NCBI RefSeq assembly: GCF_030272615.1
Contig: NC_081406.1
Span: forward strand, 265,265,192 to 265,329,191
Source of the DNA: Cryptomeria japonica
Lineage: Eukaryota > Streptophyta > Pinopsida > Cupressales > Cupressaceae
Direction of reading: 5' to 3'
Length of the DNA: 64,000 nucleotides
A program made the position numbers and the translations under genes. The notes under the pieces are model-generated. The model had not been told where the DNA came from, made no database searches, and saw only the letters and a program-made list of their open reading frames with translations. Positions 11,269-22,416 of the stretch are shown here, piece by piece (position 1 is the first letter of the stretch; every line of letters starts with the position of its first letter).

Positions 11269-12792
11269 AACCTGCTCCCAAGATTGAAAATGGGAAGAAA
11301 AGTGAAGTCGTGCAGGTATGGAGGAAGAAAGAAGATGCAACCATGGACTGGCACTGTGCATTCAATGCACATGTGATATCTCCTAAGGCATAAAAGAGAT
11401 GCAAGACCTCAGGGAGAGTAAAATATTGATCATATCATTCACCCCCATGTTTGATAAGGACAAAGGAGAAGACAGGTTATTTCTGGTAAGAAAGAAGAGA
11501 ATGAGATGACATGTGTGTGTAGTGGCTGCCTTAGCTATACACCTACAGATGAGAGATAGATCACTATTGCATGTGTCAATGGATGGATAATTTACAATTG
11601 GGATCAGAACATATTGACACAATAAGACAGGATTTAGAGGAAGGTTCTCTAGTAGAGATGATGGACCGGTGCAAGAAACCGGTATGTGTAGTATGTTACC
11701 GATATGTATACTAACCGGTATTTGCAAGTTATGTAAGACAATGAGGTCCAGGATCATTGCATTAACTCTGGTAGCATGGATTGAGGTGGTTATGTCTCAG
11801 ATGGTATTGAAAATTACTTGAATGACATATGATGTCCTGGTAGTTGATCATGTATACATGCATATTTTTGGGTTAACTGGTTTGATATGTGCAATGCTAG
11901 TGATATTGTATGGCATTGTGTACACCTAGGATCATGTCATATGTTGTGGTGAATATAATAGAGCTGATAGATCATAATATTGATCACATATGCATAGCTC
12001 AACCGGTATATGGGGTAGATTTGAGCTCTGGTTTTGAACCTAATATGCAATGAGGACCTAAGATGTATAACTCAGGGGGAGTTAACAACCATGTTTTCTA
12101 ACTTGTATCAGATTTGCTGGACACAGAGGGTGAGAAAGTGTCTATGGTTATACCGGTATGATTGAGACTTTAGGATGTGTTCATCGATCTAGATTTGTGA
12201 GGTATTTCAATGACTATCAAATTTGTACTTTATTAAGATCAAAACTAGACCATCGGGAGTGTTGTTTGCAAAAAGGGAGAGTTACCTGCACATGAGAACA
12301 TACAGTTGGTATTGGAGAAGATACATTTGGTATCAATGTTAGCTTCAACACTTGATATCAATAATTTGGGGTTAGTATAACTATTTCATATCAAAGGAGA
12401 GATGATGTAGTCTGACTGACAGGTATGTTCTATTCACTGACACATGTGCCTTCAATTGGTTTCAGACTTGTATATGCAATAGGGTTCTGGTTTGTATATA
12501 CACTTGTTTGTTGAGCAATTGGTGTTAGTTGGTGGTTGATCCCTCCATCTCAAGTGTTGTGAATTGAGAGGATGCAATGTATGATGGTCAAAGGAGGAAA
12601 AGCATCCGGTAGAGAAAATGGGGGAGAGAACCCTGTCAATGCCCTTTGCCATTGTTGTGAAAGGGGAAGAGAGATTTTGTAGTATGTCACATACTGCATG
12701 TGTGAGAATCCATGGAACACACAAAGGGGAGAGAGAGATTCTCTAGTATGTCGGATACTACATGTGTTGATATCAATGCCAAAGGGGGAGAT
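11269..12792 (+). other. 3' untranslated region and polypurine tract of element 2
   Basis: About 1.5 kb lacks recognisable coding potential where protease, integrase, RT and RNase H would be in a complete Copia. Near 12650-12780 a block of about 65 bp is imperfectly duplicated (AAAGGGGA, GAGAGATT, TAGTATGTC, ATACT). The segment ends in the purine tract AAAGGGGGAGATTC just before the 3' LTR. Confidence 0.75.
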
Positions 12793-15374
12793 TCTTAGCA
12801 TTGTGTTGTCATTGATGTCAACCGGTATAGGATGGAAACCAGTATGGGAGATTGATGAGCAATGTTGTCATTGATGCATACCAGAAATGGTGTCTTTGAT
12901 GTCAACTAGCATAGCAGGTCACCGGTTAGGAAGAGAATGTCACTTTGCATTATGTTCAGTGGAGTCACTGGTACACAAGGTAGTATTGGCTTGTGTTGAA
13001 GACATAAGGACTAGAGACTGGTATGGTATAACCACTAGTGAAGTGACATGTTGATGGTTGAAGAAGGCATAGTGATGCAAATAGGTGATGTATGAATCCG
13101 GTATGAAAACATGCCATCAGAATTGATGAAGAGGCAAAATGATGACATTTGTAAGAGAGTAAGATGTTGGTATGTTGATTGTGATGAAGAGACAAAATGT
13201 TACAAAAATCACATCAATGTTAGAGGTAAAGTATGTGCAGGCCACCGATATGTTGTTGGATGTCAATCTGCAGGACTCCAATCAATAAGTGGAGCTTATC
13301 TCCTATTATGCATGTAATGTAGTATATCTCTCTGAAATAAGATAGAGGAGTAGAAGGCAATTGATCAAAGGCTCACACCGGATCAACTGGTGAAACACTA
13401 AGTTGCCTTAGGTGCATAAGATCAGGGATGTGTACCAAATCTGCAAGGGTAGACATGATGAGTTGTCGGTACAGAGAACGAAGGATATGTTTGTCACTTT
13501 GACAAACTAGTTGATAGGTGAATTGGTCAAATGATGAATAAGGAAAGGTAAAGTAGTTGCAGAGAGTGTAACTGGATCAAAGATGGAGAAAGGTGTTGCC
13601 ACAGATGTAGACAGATAGAGATTGGTGAAGGATGATGACATGGTGTCATCAAGGTGGTTACCAGTAAGTATGTCCACTAATAAAGCTAACAAGGTGCAGA
13701 AGTGAAAGGCTCCCATATGTTGAAGATGTGCATGAGGTACGTTAGCAAGAGTGTTGACTAGTTTAAGTGTTCCACCAAAAGAGAAGAAAAGTGCAAGGGT
13801 GAAGACAAACTGGTTAGGGTATAACCTGCAGTGTTTGTGAATCGGTAGATGAACCCAGTTGTGTGGTTGGTCGGTGATATTATCTGGACCAACATAGAAT
13901 ACTTGGCAGAGGTGTATGTTGACTATGATGACACGTAGGAGATAGGTGTCATGTATATGGTGGTCGGTGAAGAGTTGTCGATGAGGTAGGTGGTGATTGG
14001 TCGATATCAATGTCGATAGAATGTTTCACAGGTCGAGAGCAGAAGGGTGTAACTCGAGACTGATCAGAGGAAAAAGATCTAATTTGATGACTTCATGATC
14101 AAGGTTGAGTTTCTAGGTGTTGATCAGGGTAGGTGAATCTATCTGCGTGATCGCTTCATAGGTGTTCTACAAGTGCAGACCAGAGAAGGTGTCATGTTTG
14201 CCAAATAGGGCAAACATGTTCTGAATGTAGCAAGATTGGCAGAGTCTGATTGATCTTTTGCAGCTAGTTGATCTCTAGATGGAGATCTGATTGGATTTTT
14301 TCTACCTCAGGGTCGATGAAGAAACCCTAGCAAGCCAAAAGTTTGAATGTCGGTTATGGCGGGAAAACTTACGTATAAGTATGTCAACTCATGACTAAAG
14401 AAGATTGGTGATGTTGCAGGTCGAATGATGAAAGATAGAGAGTGAAAGAGCAACTGAGAATCCATCGACAATCACATAGGAGATTGTGTGATTCAGAGAA
14501 ACCGGTTAGAAGAAGTGAACCGGAAAGAGTGAGACAACCAGTAGCCTGTCATGAAGTCTAACAGAGGAGTAAACTAGTGGTGATTGAACTAGCCAAGAAG
14601 AGCCTGAGAAGATTGTAGAAAAGAGAAGAGCACAATGAAGTTAGTGAGAGAACTAGTAAGCTAACAACTGACAGTAATCAGATTGCAGACAACTGATTGA
14701 ATGAAGAGGACCGGTGGTGGCAAGCAATAGTGTGATAGAGAGAAAAGAGAACCAACATATAGCATAACCGACAAAGAAGAAGAAGATGCTAAACCGGTAT
14801 GGTTACAGCAGAGAGTGAGTTGCAATAGGAGATAAGGTTGCAGTAGAGATAAGGTGAGCAAAGAACTGACAGAGAATTAGAGAGAGGAGAGTCAGTGGAG
14901 AGACTTGTATGAGAGTTACAAAGTTCTTTTGTAACAAGGAGATTAATTTTGTAATTGGTTATGTTTATTGTAGATCACTTAGTTGGAGCTCGGTGTAGGG
15001 GTTGGTGCTCCTTGGGTTGGTTCGCTAAAATCAAAGGTTGGTGCTCCTTGGGTTAGTTGCCTAAAGCAGGAGTGGTACTCCTTAGGTTGGTTCCCTAAAT
15101 GTTGTAACCGAGTGTTTCATTGTGAGGTTGGATTGGAGCAATAGCCTCCAACAACATTTCTAACAAATATTTTTCCCTTCTTGGGTATTCCTCGTACATC
15201 TGGTGTTATGAGATGTCTCTTTTATATGTGGTTGCATTTATGTTATACTCCCATCTAACCGGTATGTCATCTTTATGGTAGATCTTTTAACTGATATATA
15301 CACATAGGATAGAAAAGTGAAAAGATTTGGAAACCACTTATTCACCCCCTCTCAGTGGCATCTTGTGTTTAACA
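12793..15374 (+). repeat. 3' LTR of element 2 (complete)
   Basis: This 2582-bp LTR follows the purine tract. Its first bases are TCTTAGCATTG, one change from the TGTTAGCAT start seen in element 4. It ends ...TGTGTTTAACA at 15374. The site homologous to element 1's insertion is CTAAG at 13398-13402. Confidence 0.88.
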
Positions 15375-15690
15375 TCTTCAATGTTGCAGTGAATATAGGC
15401 TCTTACATTGTCAACATGCAAAACATCATAGGGCACGAACGAGAAGGCATCATTTGGATCATCCTCGACTGACTTATAGGGGTGCTTCTTAAATTACAGC
15501 CTTTCTCTTTCTGATTTCTTAACTACCAAAGGAGTATTAATAGAAGATGATGTCATTCTGAGAAATTTAGGGTTAAGAGTGTTCTTCTGTAAATACCTCT
15601 TATGATTGACGAATGCACAGATACTCTTTGTCGGATTTTCTTTAAGCTCTTAGATCGCCTTGGTAACTAGTTTGCCTTGCTTTGTTGTTT
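15375..15690 (-). pseudogene. Unidentified reading frame in element 3
   Basis: The minus strand from about 15690 is nearly open (three stops or fewer per 100 codons) and contains KENPTKSICAFVNHKRYL, then EDDPNDAFSFVPYDVLHVDN, running up to the junction with element 2. I do not recognise it. It is not a protease, integrase, RT or RNase H motif. It could be a captured host fragment or an extra element-encoded protein. Between 15690 and 15932 I see no clear frame. Confidence 0.4.
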
Positions 15691-15932
15691 CAACTCTTCA
15701 CTCACATTGTGAGAAATGATTCACATTTGCCCTTTTTAACCTCGCAAACCCTAATTTCAAGTTGACATAAATACACTGATAAGGTTCAACCGGATGCCTT
15801 GTCCAATATCATTCAAATCACCGGATGATCTAGAGTTCCAGATAATCATCGTCAAGCATCTGCAATCTACCATGATCGATCACAGATTTTTCCAAGGGGG
15901 TTTTGCAAGATTTTGCATGAAGATGCCACCCC

Positions 15933-17117
15933 CTAAGGCCAAATGCCTTTGTTACTGGATGAAGATCCGGCACCAGATTCAGGTACAGATCCATTATCTA
16001 TCTTATATTCATCTTTCATGACCCACATCTTCTCATGCTTGTCTCTGATCTCCTCTACCTTTGCCTTGCCTTTATCATCAGTTTTGTTCTTGTCTACCAA
16101 AGCACTCGTGTTAACATTTTTGCTTTTGCAATATTTTGCAATGTGACCAGTTTTATTGCATGCACGACAAACAACTTTTTGCATAGGTCTGAAGTTCATT
16201 TGATTTGGTCTCATCCTACACTGGTTAGAGATATGTCCAAACGTCCCACAAGCATAGCATCTCTTTTTTTGAAAACTATTCATTACTACTTTGCACATAT
16301 TTGACTTGTGACCAAAATTATTGCATATGAAACACTGACCGGTAAAGGTAGGACCATTGTTCACATTATTCATTCTATTATGCATCTTACTTATGCTTTG
16401 ATTTGCCATATGACCAAATTTATTGCACGTAAAACATCTATAATTGAATTTATGAGCATTAGGTTGTCTTACTAGAGGATTCTTTCTCTTCTTGGGATTA
16501 GATTTTGCATTGCTTTATCCAGATCCGGAAGATTCACCTTTCTCAAATCCAAGTCCTTGCATCTCCTTGTCATGTCTCTAACTTTCCAACATCTCATCAA
16601 GCCTTATTGAGCTAGCATTGAATTTGTCTTTGTATTCATTTGCAGTAGCAAGTTCATCTCTTAAGGCAACAATCTGTCTCTCAAGTTCTTGACCCTTATT
16701 CCTTGATTGTGTCAACTCTAGCTTCAACTTATCATTCTCATAGGTAAGCTTGAAGCATTGATATGCTTTGTCTTTCAATGATTGAGTCAAATTTTCTTAA
16801 TTTTTCTTCTGGTCTTCAATCTCCTTAGTCAACTTCATCACAATGGATTGCATCTCATTCTTCATCATAACATTCTCTCTTGCAAGTTTGACACATTCAT
16901 CAGCTTTGTCATGATTCTCCAACCATTGATCTTCCTTCTCCTTCAGCTTGTCCATCAATTCCTTCCTCTTGTCTCTTGTAGTGTTCACTTGATCCTTCAA
17001 GTCATTAATGAAATCTTATGTTGCATTCAGGTTTCTTTTCAAGGAAATGATCTCATTTCTTGTTGCATCAAGATCCTCAAGTGCCACATTAAGTTGTCTT
17101 TGTAAACTGAAATCCAT
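15933..17117 (-). pseudogene. Copia-type gag C-terminal half of element 3 (coiled coil and zinc knuckles)
   Basis: One frame of 395 codons, read from ATG at 17117, is broken only by stops (near 17016, 16797, 16578 and 16515), with no frameshift. The first half is charged heptad-type coiled coil (KELMDKLKEKEDQWLEN; ELERQIVALRDELATANEY). The second half has four knuckle-like units. The first has lost its last Cys (CFTCNKFGHMANQS); the next three are intact CCHC (CFICNNFGHKSNMC, CYACGTFGHISNQC, CRACNKTGHIAKYC). The usual N-terminal Copia gag domain is missing. RNA binding is the likely former role. Confidence 0.75.
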
Positions 17118-17170
17118 TGATTTAATCTCTCGAACCTTTCTCAAGAGGTTATGCTTCCTCAGAGGAACTA

Positions 17171-17184
17171 GGCCCTGATACCAA
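17171..17184 (-). other. Primer binding site of element 3
   Basis: The minus strand reads TTGGTATCAGGGCC next to the LTR end. It is one base from the standard initiator-Met site TTGGTATCAGAGCC. Confidence 0.82.
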
Positions 17185-17185
17185 T

Positions 17186-18141
17186 TGTTGGAATCAAGGA
17201 ACACTGAGAGGGGGGGGGGGGGTGAATCAGTGTTCTACTGGTTATTAAATTTTCTGACTTAACCTTAAACCACTGGAAGCATAAGTATGAAACTGAAATG
17301 CAGAAACACAAAATAATCAACCACAAAATCATAACACCGGGATTTTTACGTGGAAACCCAAATGGGAAAAAACACGGTGGGATTTGAACCCAGAATATTA
17401 TTCTACTATGGCTAGTAGAAAAACAATATTACATGAAGGGGAATGCACAGACATTCAGGAACATTGCTTAGAGCTCATTGCTTAATTACAATAAGGGCTA
17501 CAACCCTGGAAATCTCACTACCTTATAGATCAATTATAGTGATGGATTATAATGAATGAACTCCAAAATAACATCTAACAATGTCTAGATGCATTCTGGT
17601 TAAGTGTCAAATCTCTGATTGTATCTTCTTTGTAACTCTACTCTGTTTTCTATCTCAGTCAGCTACCCGATCAAGAATGCGCACATGAAATTGCGCTGCA
17701 AAGGATTCTCGATCACCACTCGCTCTCACTCTATCATATCACACACCAAAAACATCTTCTACGCTGGTCTTATATATCTGCTATCACAAAATAATCATTT
17801 ATCAAGTCAACTTGTTGATGTAACATGTAGTCATGTGTCGACTTGACCGGATTACCAAAAACAAAATTGGATCACCAAAAAGATGATAATATGATGTTTC
17901 TATGTTGGCCCTATCATCCCATGCATGATTCATAATATCACAATCACCGGAAAGCTTCTGGACCAAAAATGCTATGTACAACCTGAATTATCGGTTAATT
18001 GGTTACCAGTTCACATCCACTTCCGAATATCAAGATCTGTGATTACTGTATAGGATCCTCGAGAAGAGTTGCCATCAATGACAACCCTAAACTATTAATC
18101 ATGCACCCAAAAAATCACTGAATGAGTGTCAATTTCCAACA
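17186..18141 (-). repeat. 5' LTR of element 3
   Basis: The 956-bp LTR has TG...CA termini: plus-strand TGTTGGAATC at 17186 and ...TTTCCAACA at 18141. A run of 12 or more G near 17211 lies in the same terminal motif found in solo LTR 41946-43116 and in elements 2 and 4. Its 3' LTR partner is outside the window. Confidence 0.8.
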
Positions 18142-18391
18142 AGGGGTATTACTCCTTTCCAGTTTGAACTAATGTGCATTTTTTATATGCATTGATCCAG
18201 TAAATAGTCTGTATTTTTTTTTTCTGGACTGATGCTTGTGTGCTTCCTCTTAGGGGGAGCAGGAGTAAGATTTTCAAGGGGAGTTTTGTCCACCTTTGTC
18301 ATTTTTATCAAAGGGGGAGAGAAAGAGAGTTTGCATGGTGATCTGATTGATGTTGTTGATGGATGTTTCCATCAATGATAAAAGGGGAGAT
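18142..18391 (+). mobile_element. 3' end of the internal region of element 4, with polypurine tract
   Basis: This short piece carries GGGGGAGC, AAAGGGGGAGAG and finally AAAAGGGGAGATT just before TGTTAGCAT. These purine blocks are typical of the 3' untranslated region of long Copia elements and mirror element 2. It is cut on the left by element 3. The rest of element 4 must lie left of the window. Confidence 0.75.
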
Positions 18392-19089
18392 TGTTAGCAT
18401 TATGATTATGTGTTGTCATTTATGTCAAATCTTGTGGTCTGGATTAGGTCTAGATGTAATACATTGTGCAGAAGTATTTGGATAAGGTGTTGAGCGTATG
18501 AAGGTTCCCCAAATTTATCATATGTTCTGGCTTATCGAAAAATGTTATTCAATGCTACTTTTGGGTCTAGATTGGTCTGGAGCTCAAGCTTTTTTGGACC
18601 ATACATTGAAGTTGTGTAACGACAGGTGCATAGAGTGCGGATAATATTTTGGGTCTGGCTTTGGCAATGTAAGTAGTGTGTTGATGTGTTCGATGAGGAA
18701 TTTTGTGTTTTGGTCCACATCGCATTCCTTCCCACCACCAAAATGTTTAGTGGTGACCTATTTTGGTTCTCTATCTTGGTTGACATTGAAGACTATGTTT
18801 TTTTTGGAGATAGTATATAGGAGTATGATCTGGATGATTTGAGCGGTGGATTTTTGTGTTGAAGACATGCGAGATTTAAAGAATCCAATTGAAGTGTTAG
18901 AGTTGTGTTGTAGATTGCTACAGGAAGCAATTATGGCAGTGCAGACTGTGTTTCAGCAGTGGATTCTCTTTATCTTTCTTTCTTCTTTGGCAGTGACCCC
19001 TCTGGCAGTGAACCTTTCTGGGAAGTGAGCCCACCTATAGTGAGCATCTTGGTAGTAATACATCCTTTGTAAAAATCACCTTAATCGGT
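18392..19089 (+). repeat. 3' LTR of element 4, first part
   Basis: The LTR begins TGTTAGCATTATG after the purine tract and is interrupted at 19089 by element 5. The last five bases (TCGGT, 19085-19089) are the target duplication. It resumes at 30697. Confidence 0.82.
19085..19089. repeat. Target-site duplication of element 5 (left)
   Basis: TCGGT precedes TGTAGACACCC and is repeated exactly at 30692-30696 after the 3' LTR. Confidence 0.93.
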
Positions 19090-19852
19090 TGTAGACACCC
19101 AAAATTGTTCAGTCTAATTAAATAAATATTTTATTTATTTAATTATCTAAGCTTAATTCTTCTATTAATTAAATAAATCTTTATTTATTTAATTAATTCA
19201 TTTATCCTCTTCTAACCTTATTTCTCATTTAAATAAATACATTTATTTATTTAAATTATCCTTTTCCTAAATTAAATAAATATCTTATTTATTTAATTGA
19301 TCTCACTTCTTCTATTAATTAAATAAATCTTTATTTATTTATTTAATTAATTCATTAACCTTGTCTACCCATGACACATGTCATTCATCTCTTAATTCCT
19401 ACACTACCTACCCTCTTATTATTTTCTTATTTTCTCTACCTACCCTCTAATCATAGCCGACCTCCTTTTACACCTCTCAATCTTATCCCTTCATTTCATA
19501 TAGTGTCTTCTATATAAGGAGATGCTTCCTTCATTATCAAACCCCCCGTTGACTACTTGACTACACTACGCTTTTGAACATAGGCGATCCTACTTGCAAC
19601 CACATTCTGCTCTTTGTTGAGCTCTTGTGCACATAAAATCTGAGAGCAAATATATCAAGCAAGATCAATGGAGATTCAAACCCTATTGGACATGTGATGG
19701 TATAATCTTTGTGATTTCATTTGATTTGCATTGTCTTAGGTAATCTTCATATGTTATGGTGGATCTTTGTTGTTGTTAGGCTAGGGTTTTGTGGTTGAAT
19801 TCATTTATCCTTTCAATATCGTTATTATTGTTATCCATTTTCACCATAAACA
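19090..19852 (+). repeat. 5' LTR of element 5
   Basis: It runs TGTAGACACCC...CATAAACA. The first 260 bp contains about five palindromic AT blocks of the type TTAAATAAAT-ATTTATTTAATTA. The matching LTR is 29918-30691. Confidence 0.93.
19511..19519 (+). promoter_or_regulatory. TATA box in LTR of element 5
   Basis: TATATAAGG follows GTCTTC about 420 bp into the LTR. It is identical in the 3' LTR at about 30335. Confidence 0.6.
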
Positions 19853-19855
19853 TTT

Positions 19856-19873
19856 TGGCATGCCCCGTGGGAC
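19856..19873 (+). other. Primer binding site of element 5
   Basis: TGGCATGCCCCGTGGGAC begins three bases after the LTR end. It has the TGG start and the GC-rich form expected of a gypsy primer site. The tRNA is not assigned. Confidence 0.7.
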
Positions 19874-22416
19874 ATGGATTTTTGTTAGATCTATGTTTTT
19901 TGTGGATTTTTCTAACCCTATAATATTGTTTTGTAAAACAATTTGGAGAATAATCTTGTGCAGCTAGGGTTTTGGACACAAAATCAAGATCTTGGAGAGA
20001 TTTGATCATATCTCACAAACGGCTTGGAAATTTTGCACCAAATTGTTTTTGCAAGTTGAAAAAAGTATCAGGAACTCTCAATCCAAAATTCAAAATTTTT
20101 GGAGCACATTTTCATTTTCTATAATTTTTTTATGATTTTTCATAAAAAATTAATTTTGAGAGCAAATGAGAGAATTTTTTGGATTTTCTTAAATTTTTGG
20201 AAATCTCTCATAATTATACATAGGATCTGTTCTTTGTGATTTTAATTTTGATGCAAAATATTTCCCTAAAAATTGGATCTTTAAAAATTAGGGTTTTTCC
20301 TTATTTTGATCAGATCTCACAAATGGCTTTGAATTTTGGCATAAAATTGTTTTTTCAAGTCAGGAAAAGTATTAGAAGGATTTAGTAAAAATTTCAGATT
20401 TTTTGGATCAATTGTTCAATTTATATGTATTTTTTATGATTTTTCATAAAAAATTAATTTTGAGAGCAAATTAGTGAATTTTTTAGATTTTCTTACATTT
20501 TTGGAAATATCTCAGAATTATACATAGGATCTGTTCTTTGTGATTTTAAATTTGATGCAAAATCATTCCTCAAAAATCAGATCTTTGAAAATTAGGGTTT
20601 TGCATTATTTTACTCATATCTCACAAACTGCTTGGATTTGTTGCAGAAATTTTTTTATGTAGGTTTGGAAGACCATCAGGACTCTCCAGTAAAAATTTAG
20701 GATTTTTTGGATCGATTTTGCATTTTATATGAATTTTTTATGATTTTTCATAAAAAATTAATTTTTGGACCAAATTAGCAAATTTTTTGGATTTTCTTAC
20801 ATTTCTGGAAATCTCTTGAAATTTTACAGGTGGTCTTTTTTTTATGATGAATCAAATCTTTGAATTGGTCAACAAAATGCATTGTTGAAGGCCCCTATTT
20901 CACAAAGTCTTTTGGATCTAAAATTTACTTAACTTGTGTGCTTGCAGGAAGGGGTGATTATTTCAAATAGTCCAAACTACTAATAAATCTTTATTGTAGG
21001 TCCTTAGCAAGGTTTTTTGGATTTTTATTGTGTGCCTTATTTTCATAGACTAGCGAACACTTCAATTGGTGCACTAAAATTGAATCATTGTCTTTTGTGT
21101 CTTGAGCAATAGACTCTTTTTGTTTAATCTTTAGAGGGCCTGTCTTCCCGTGTGGTCATTAGGACTACTAGTGAGAAGAGAATGACCCAAGTGGTAGTGA
21201 GGAAAATCCACCTCTTCCAAACCACTATAAACAACTGTATTCATGGTGAAAACTATGGATAACGTGTGTTGATTAGTTCATACCGACACTATGTCTCCCC
21301 ATAAACCCATTTGATCAAATTTATTTGATCAGTTGTAGGGCGTAACCCCTACCGGCTGGGAGCCTTCTGTATTTATAGAGCTGAAAGTGTCGCATGTATG
21401 GCCACACAAGCGGATGCCCTTACTAGCACCTTTTTGTTTTAGAAGTCAAAATCCTTCTAGTTGTTGAGGCAGGAGGTCGAACCTCTGGTAGCGGCCCACA
21501 CACATACGGTTTTTAGTAGAGATACAAAGTTCACCACGGGGAGTTTTCATGGGGACTGATGCTTGGCTGACCTGAGAAGTGAGTGCCGAGGGTGGATCCA
21601 GTGAGGTCAAGCATCTAAGTATCCGCTCTGAATAGCGTAGCTTCAAGGGTAAGACCTCATGTGGGATCAACAACTATTGTCTTGGCTAGCCATAAGAATT
21701 GTGCTTGACTTAATTTAAACATTCAAAACATTCAAGACCAAACAGCAAAACATTGTGTCTTTTGTGTCTTCAAGTGTATGCAAAACATTTTTACATCAAA
21801 CAACACACTTTTCTTGGAGTGATTTTGAGTCTAAACACTTGCAAACATTGAGTCCTCATCAACATTGTGTCCTCTTGTCACGAAAAACAGTCAAACATTC
21901 AGATTTGGTCACAACCGACAACTTCACAAATTGGAAAAATTTTACAGTCCAGCAAACAAGAGCAATCGGTTTCAGAATTCTTGAGGTTCCTAGGTTGTTT
22001 CTCCAGGTTTTCATCTAGCATTCAACTTGACTTTGGGTCTCACAAAGTCCATCATTGCTTTACATCTTGCATTAAATTTACATTTGTCTAAACTTGAGTC
22101 AAAAGGTCACTTGCTTGTCCTCATCATACTTTGTCAACACACTACATACAACAACATTTTGCTAAAGTGGTCCCTCATCAAGGTCTATCACCTTTGGGTC
22201 TCATTTGGTCTTACTTAGAGTCAAGGTAAACTTACCTCATCAAGAGAAACTATCCTCTCTTTGGAAGTCACACCTACTCTACTACATACATACTTCGTCT
22301 TACACTTTGGACATTGCAAGTACACTTCAGATTCATTTACATTCCATCCAACTCTTGGTCTTCCATACTTTTTCCATTTTCATCTAGTCTCACACATCTC
22401 GGTCAATACCTAGTTC
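19874..22416 (+). other. Long 5' leader of element 5
   Basis: About 2.5 kb without a credible gene. The first 1 kb is a three-copy tandem repeat (see 20011-20870). From 20870 to 22416 I see only short scattered frames. Long leaders are usual in Tat/Ogre-like elements. Confidence 0.75.
20011..20870 (+). repeat. Tandem repeat, 304-bp unit, about 2.8 copies
   Basis: The phrase TCTCACAAAYNGCTTNGA recurs at 20011, 20315 and 20619, exactly 304 bp apart each time. Each unit continues with the same order: a loose AAGT-T block, TTTTTATGATTTTTCATAAA, then TTCTTTGTGATTTTA-type and ATTAGGGTTTT-type phrases. Copies differ by scattered substitutions. The third copy fades near 20870. Confidence 0.85.

Larger units (their letters stand above)
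7389..15374 (+). mobile_element. Element 2: Copia-like, gag-only LTR retrotransposon with 2.6-kb LTRs
   Basis: Two long direct repeats (7389-9367 and 12793-15374) bracket a 3.4-kb internal region. The internal region has an initiator-Met-type primer site, a broken gag with zinc knuckles and no polymerase. The first 605 bp of the 5' LTR is missing because element 1 inserted there; it should reappear left of the window. In the first 125 bp of overlap the LTRs differ at about 9 sites, so element 2 is clearly older than element 1. It lies inside element 3, with its right end at 15374. Confidence 0.88.
15375..18141 (-). mobile_element. Element 3: Copia-like gag-only element, 3' part displaced by element 2
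   Basis: On the minus strand: 5' LTR (18141-17186), primer site (17184-17171), a gag-type frame (17117-15933), then an unidentified frame that runs into the right end of element 2 at 15374. The 3' LTR is not in the window and should lie left of it, beyond elements 2 and 1. The coiled-coil plus multiple-knuckle gag and the LTR style are close to element 2. Confidence 0.8.

Noticed and set aside
10248-11757. Minus-strand frames opposite the gag of element 2
   Set aside because: Shadows of the coiled-coil and knuckle coding region on the other strand, without family resemblance.
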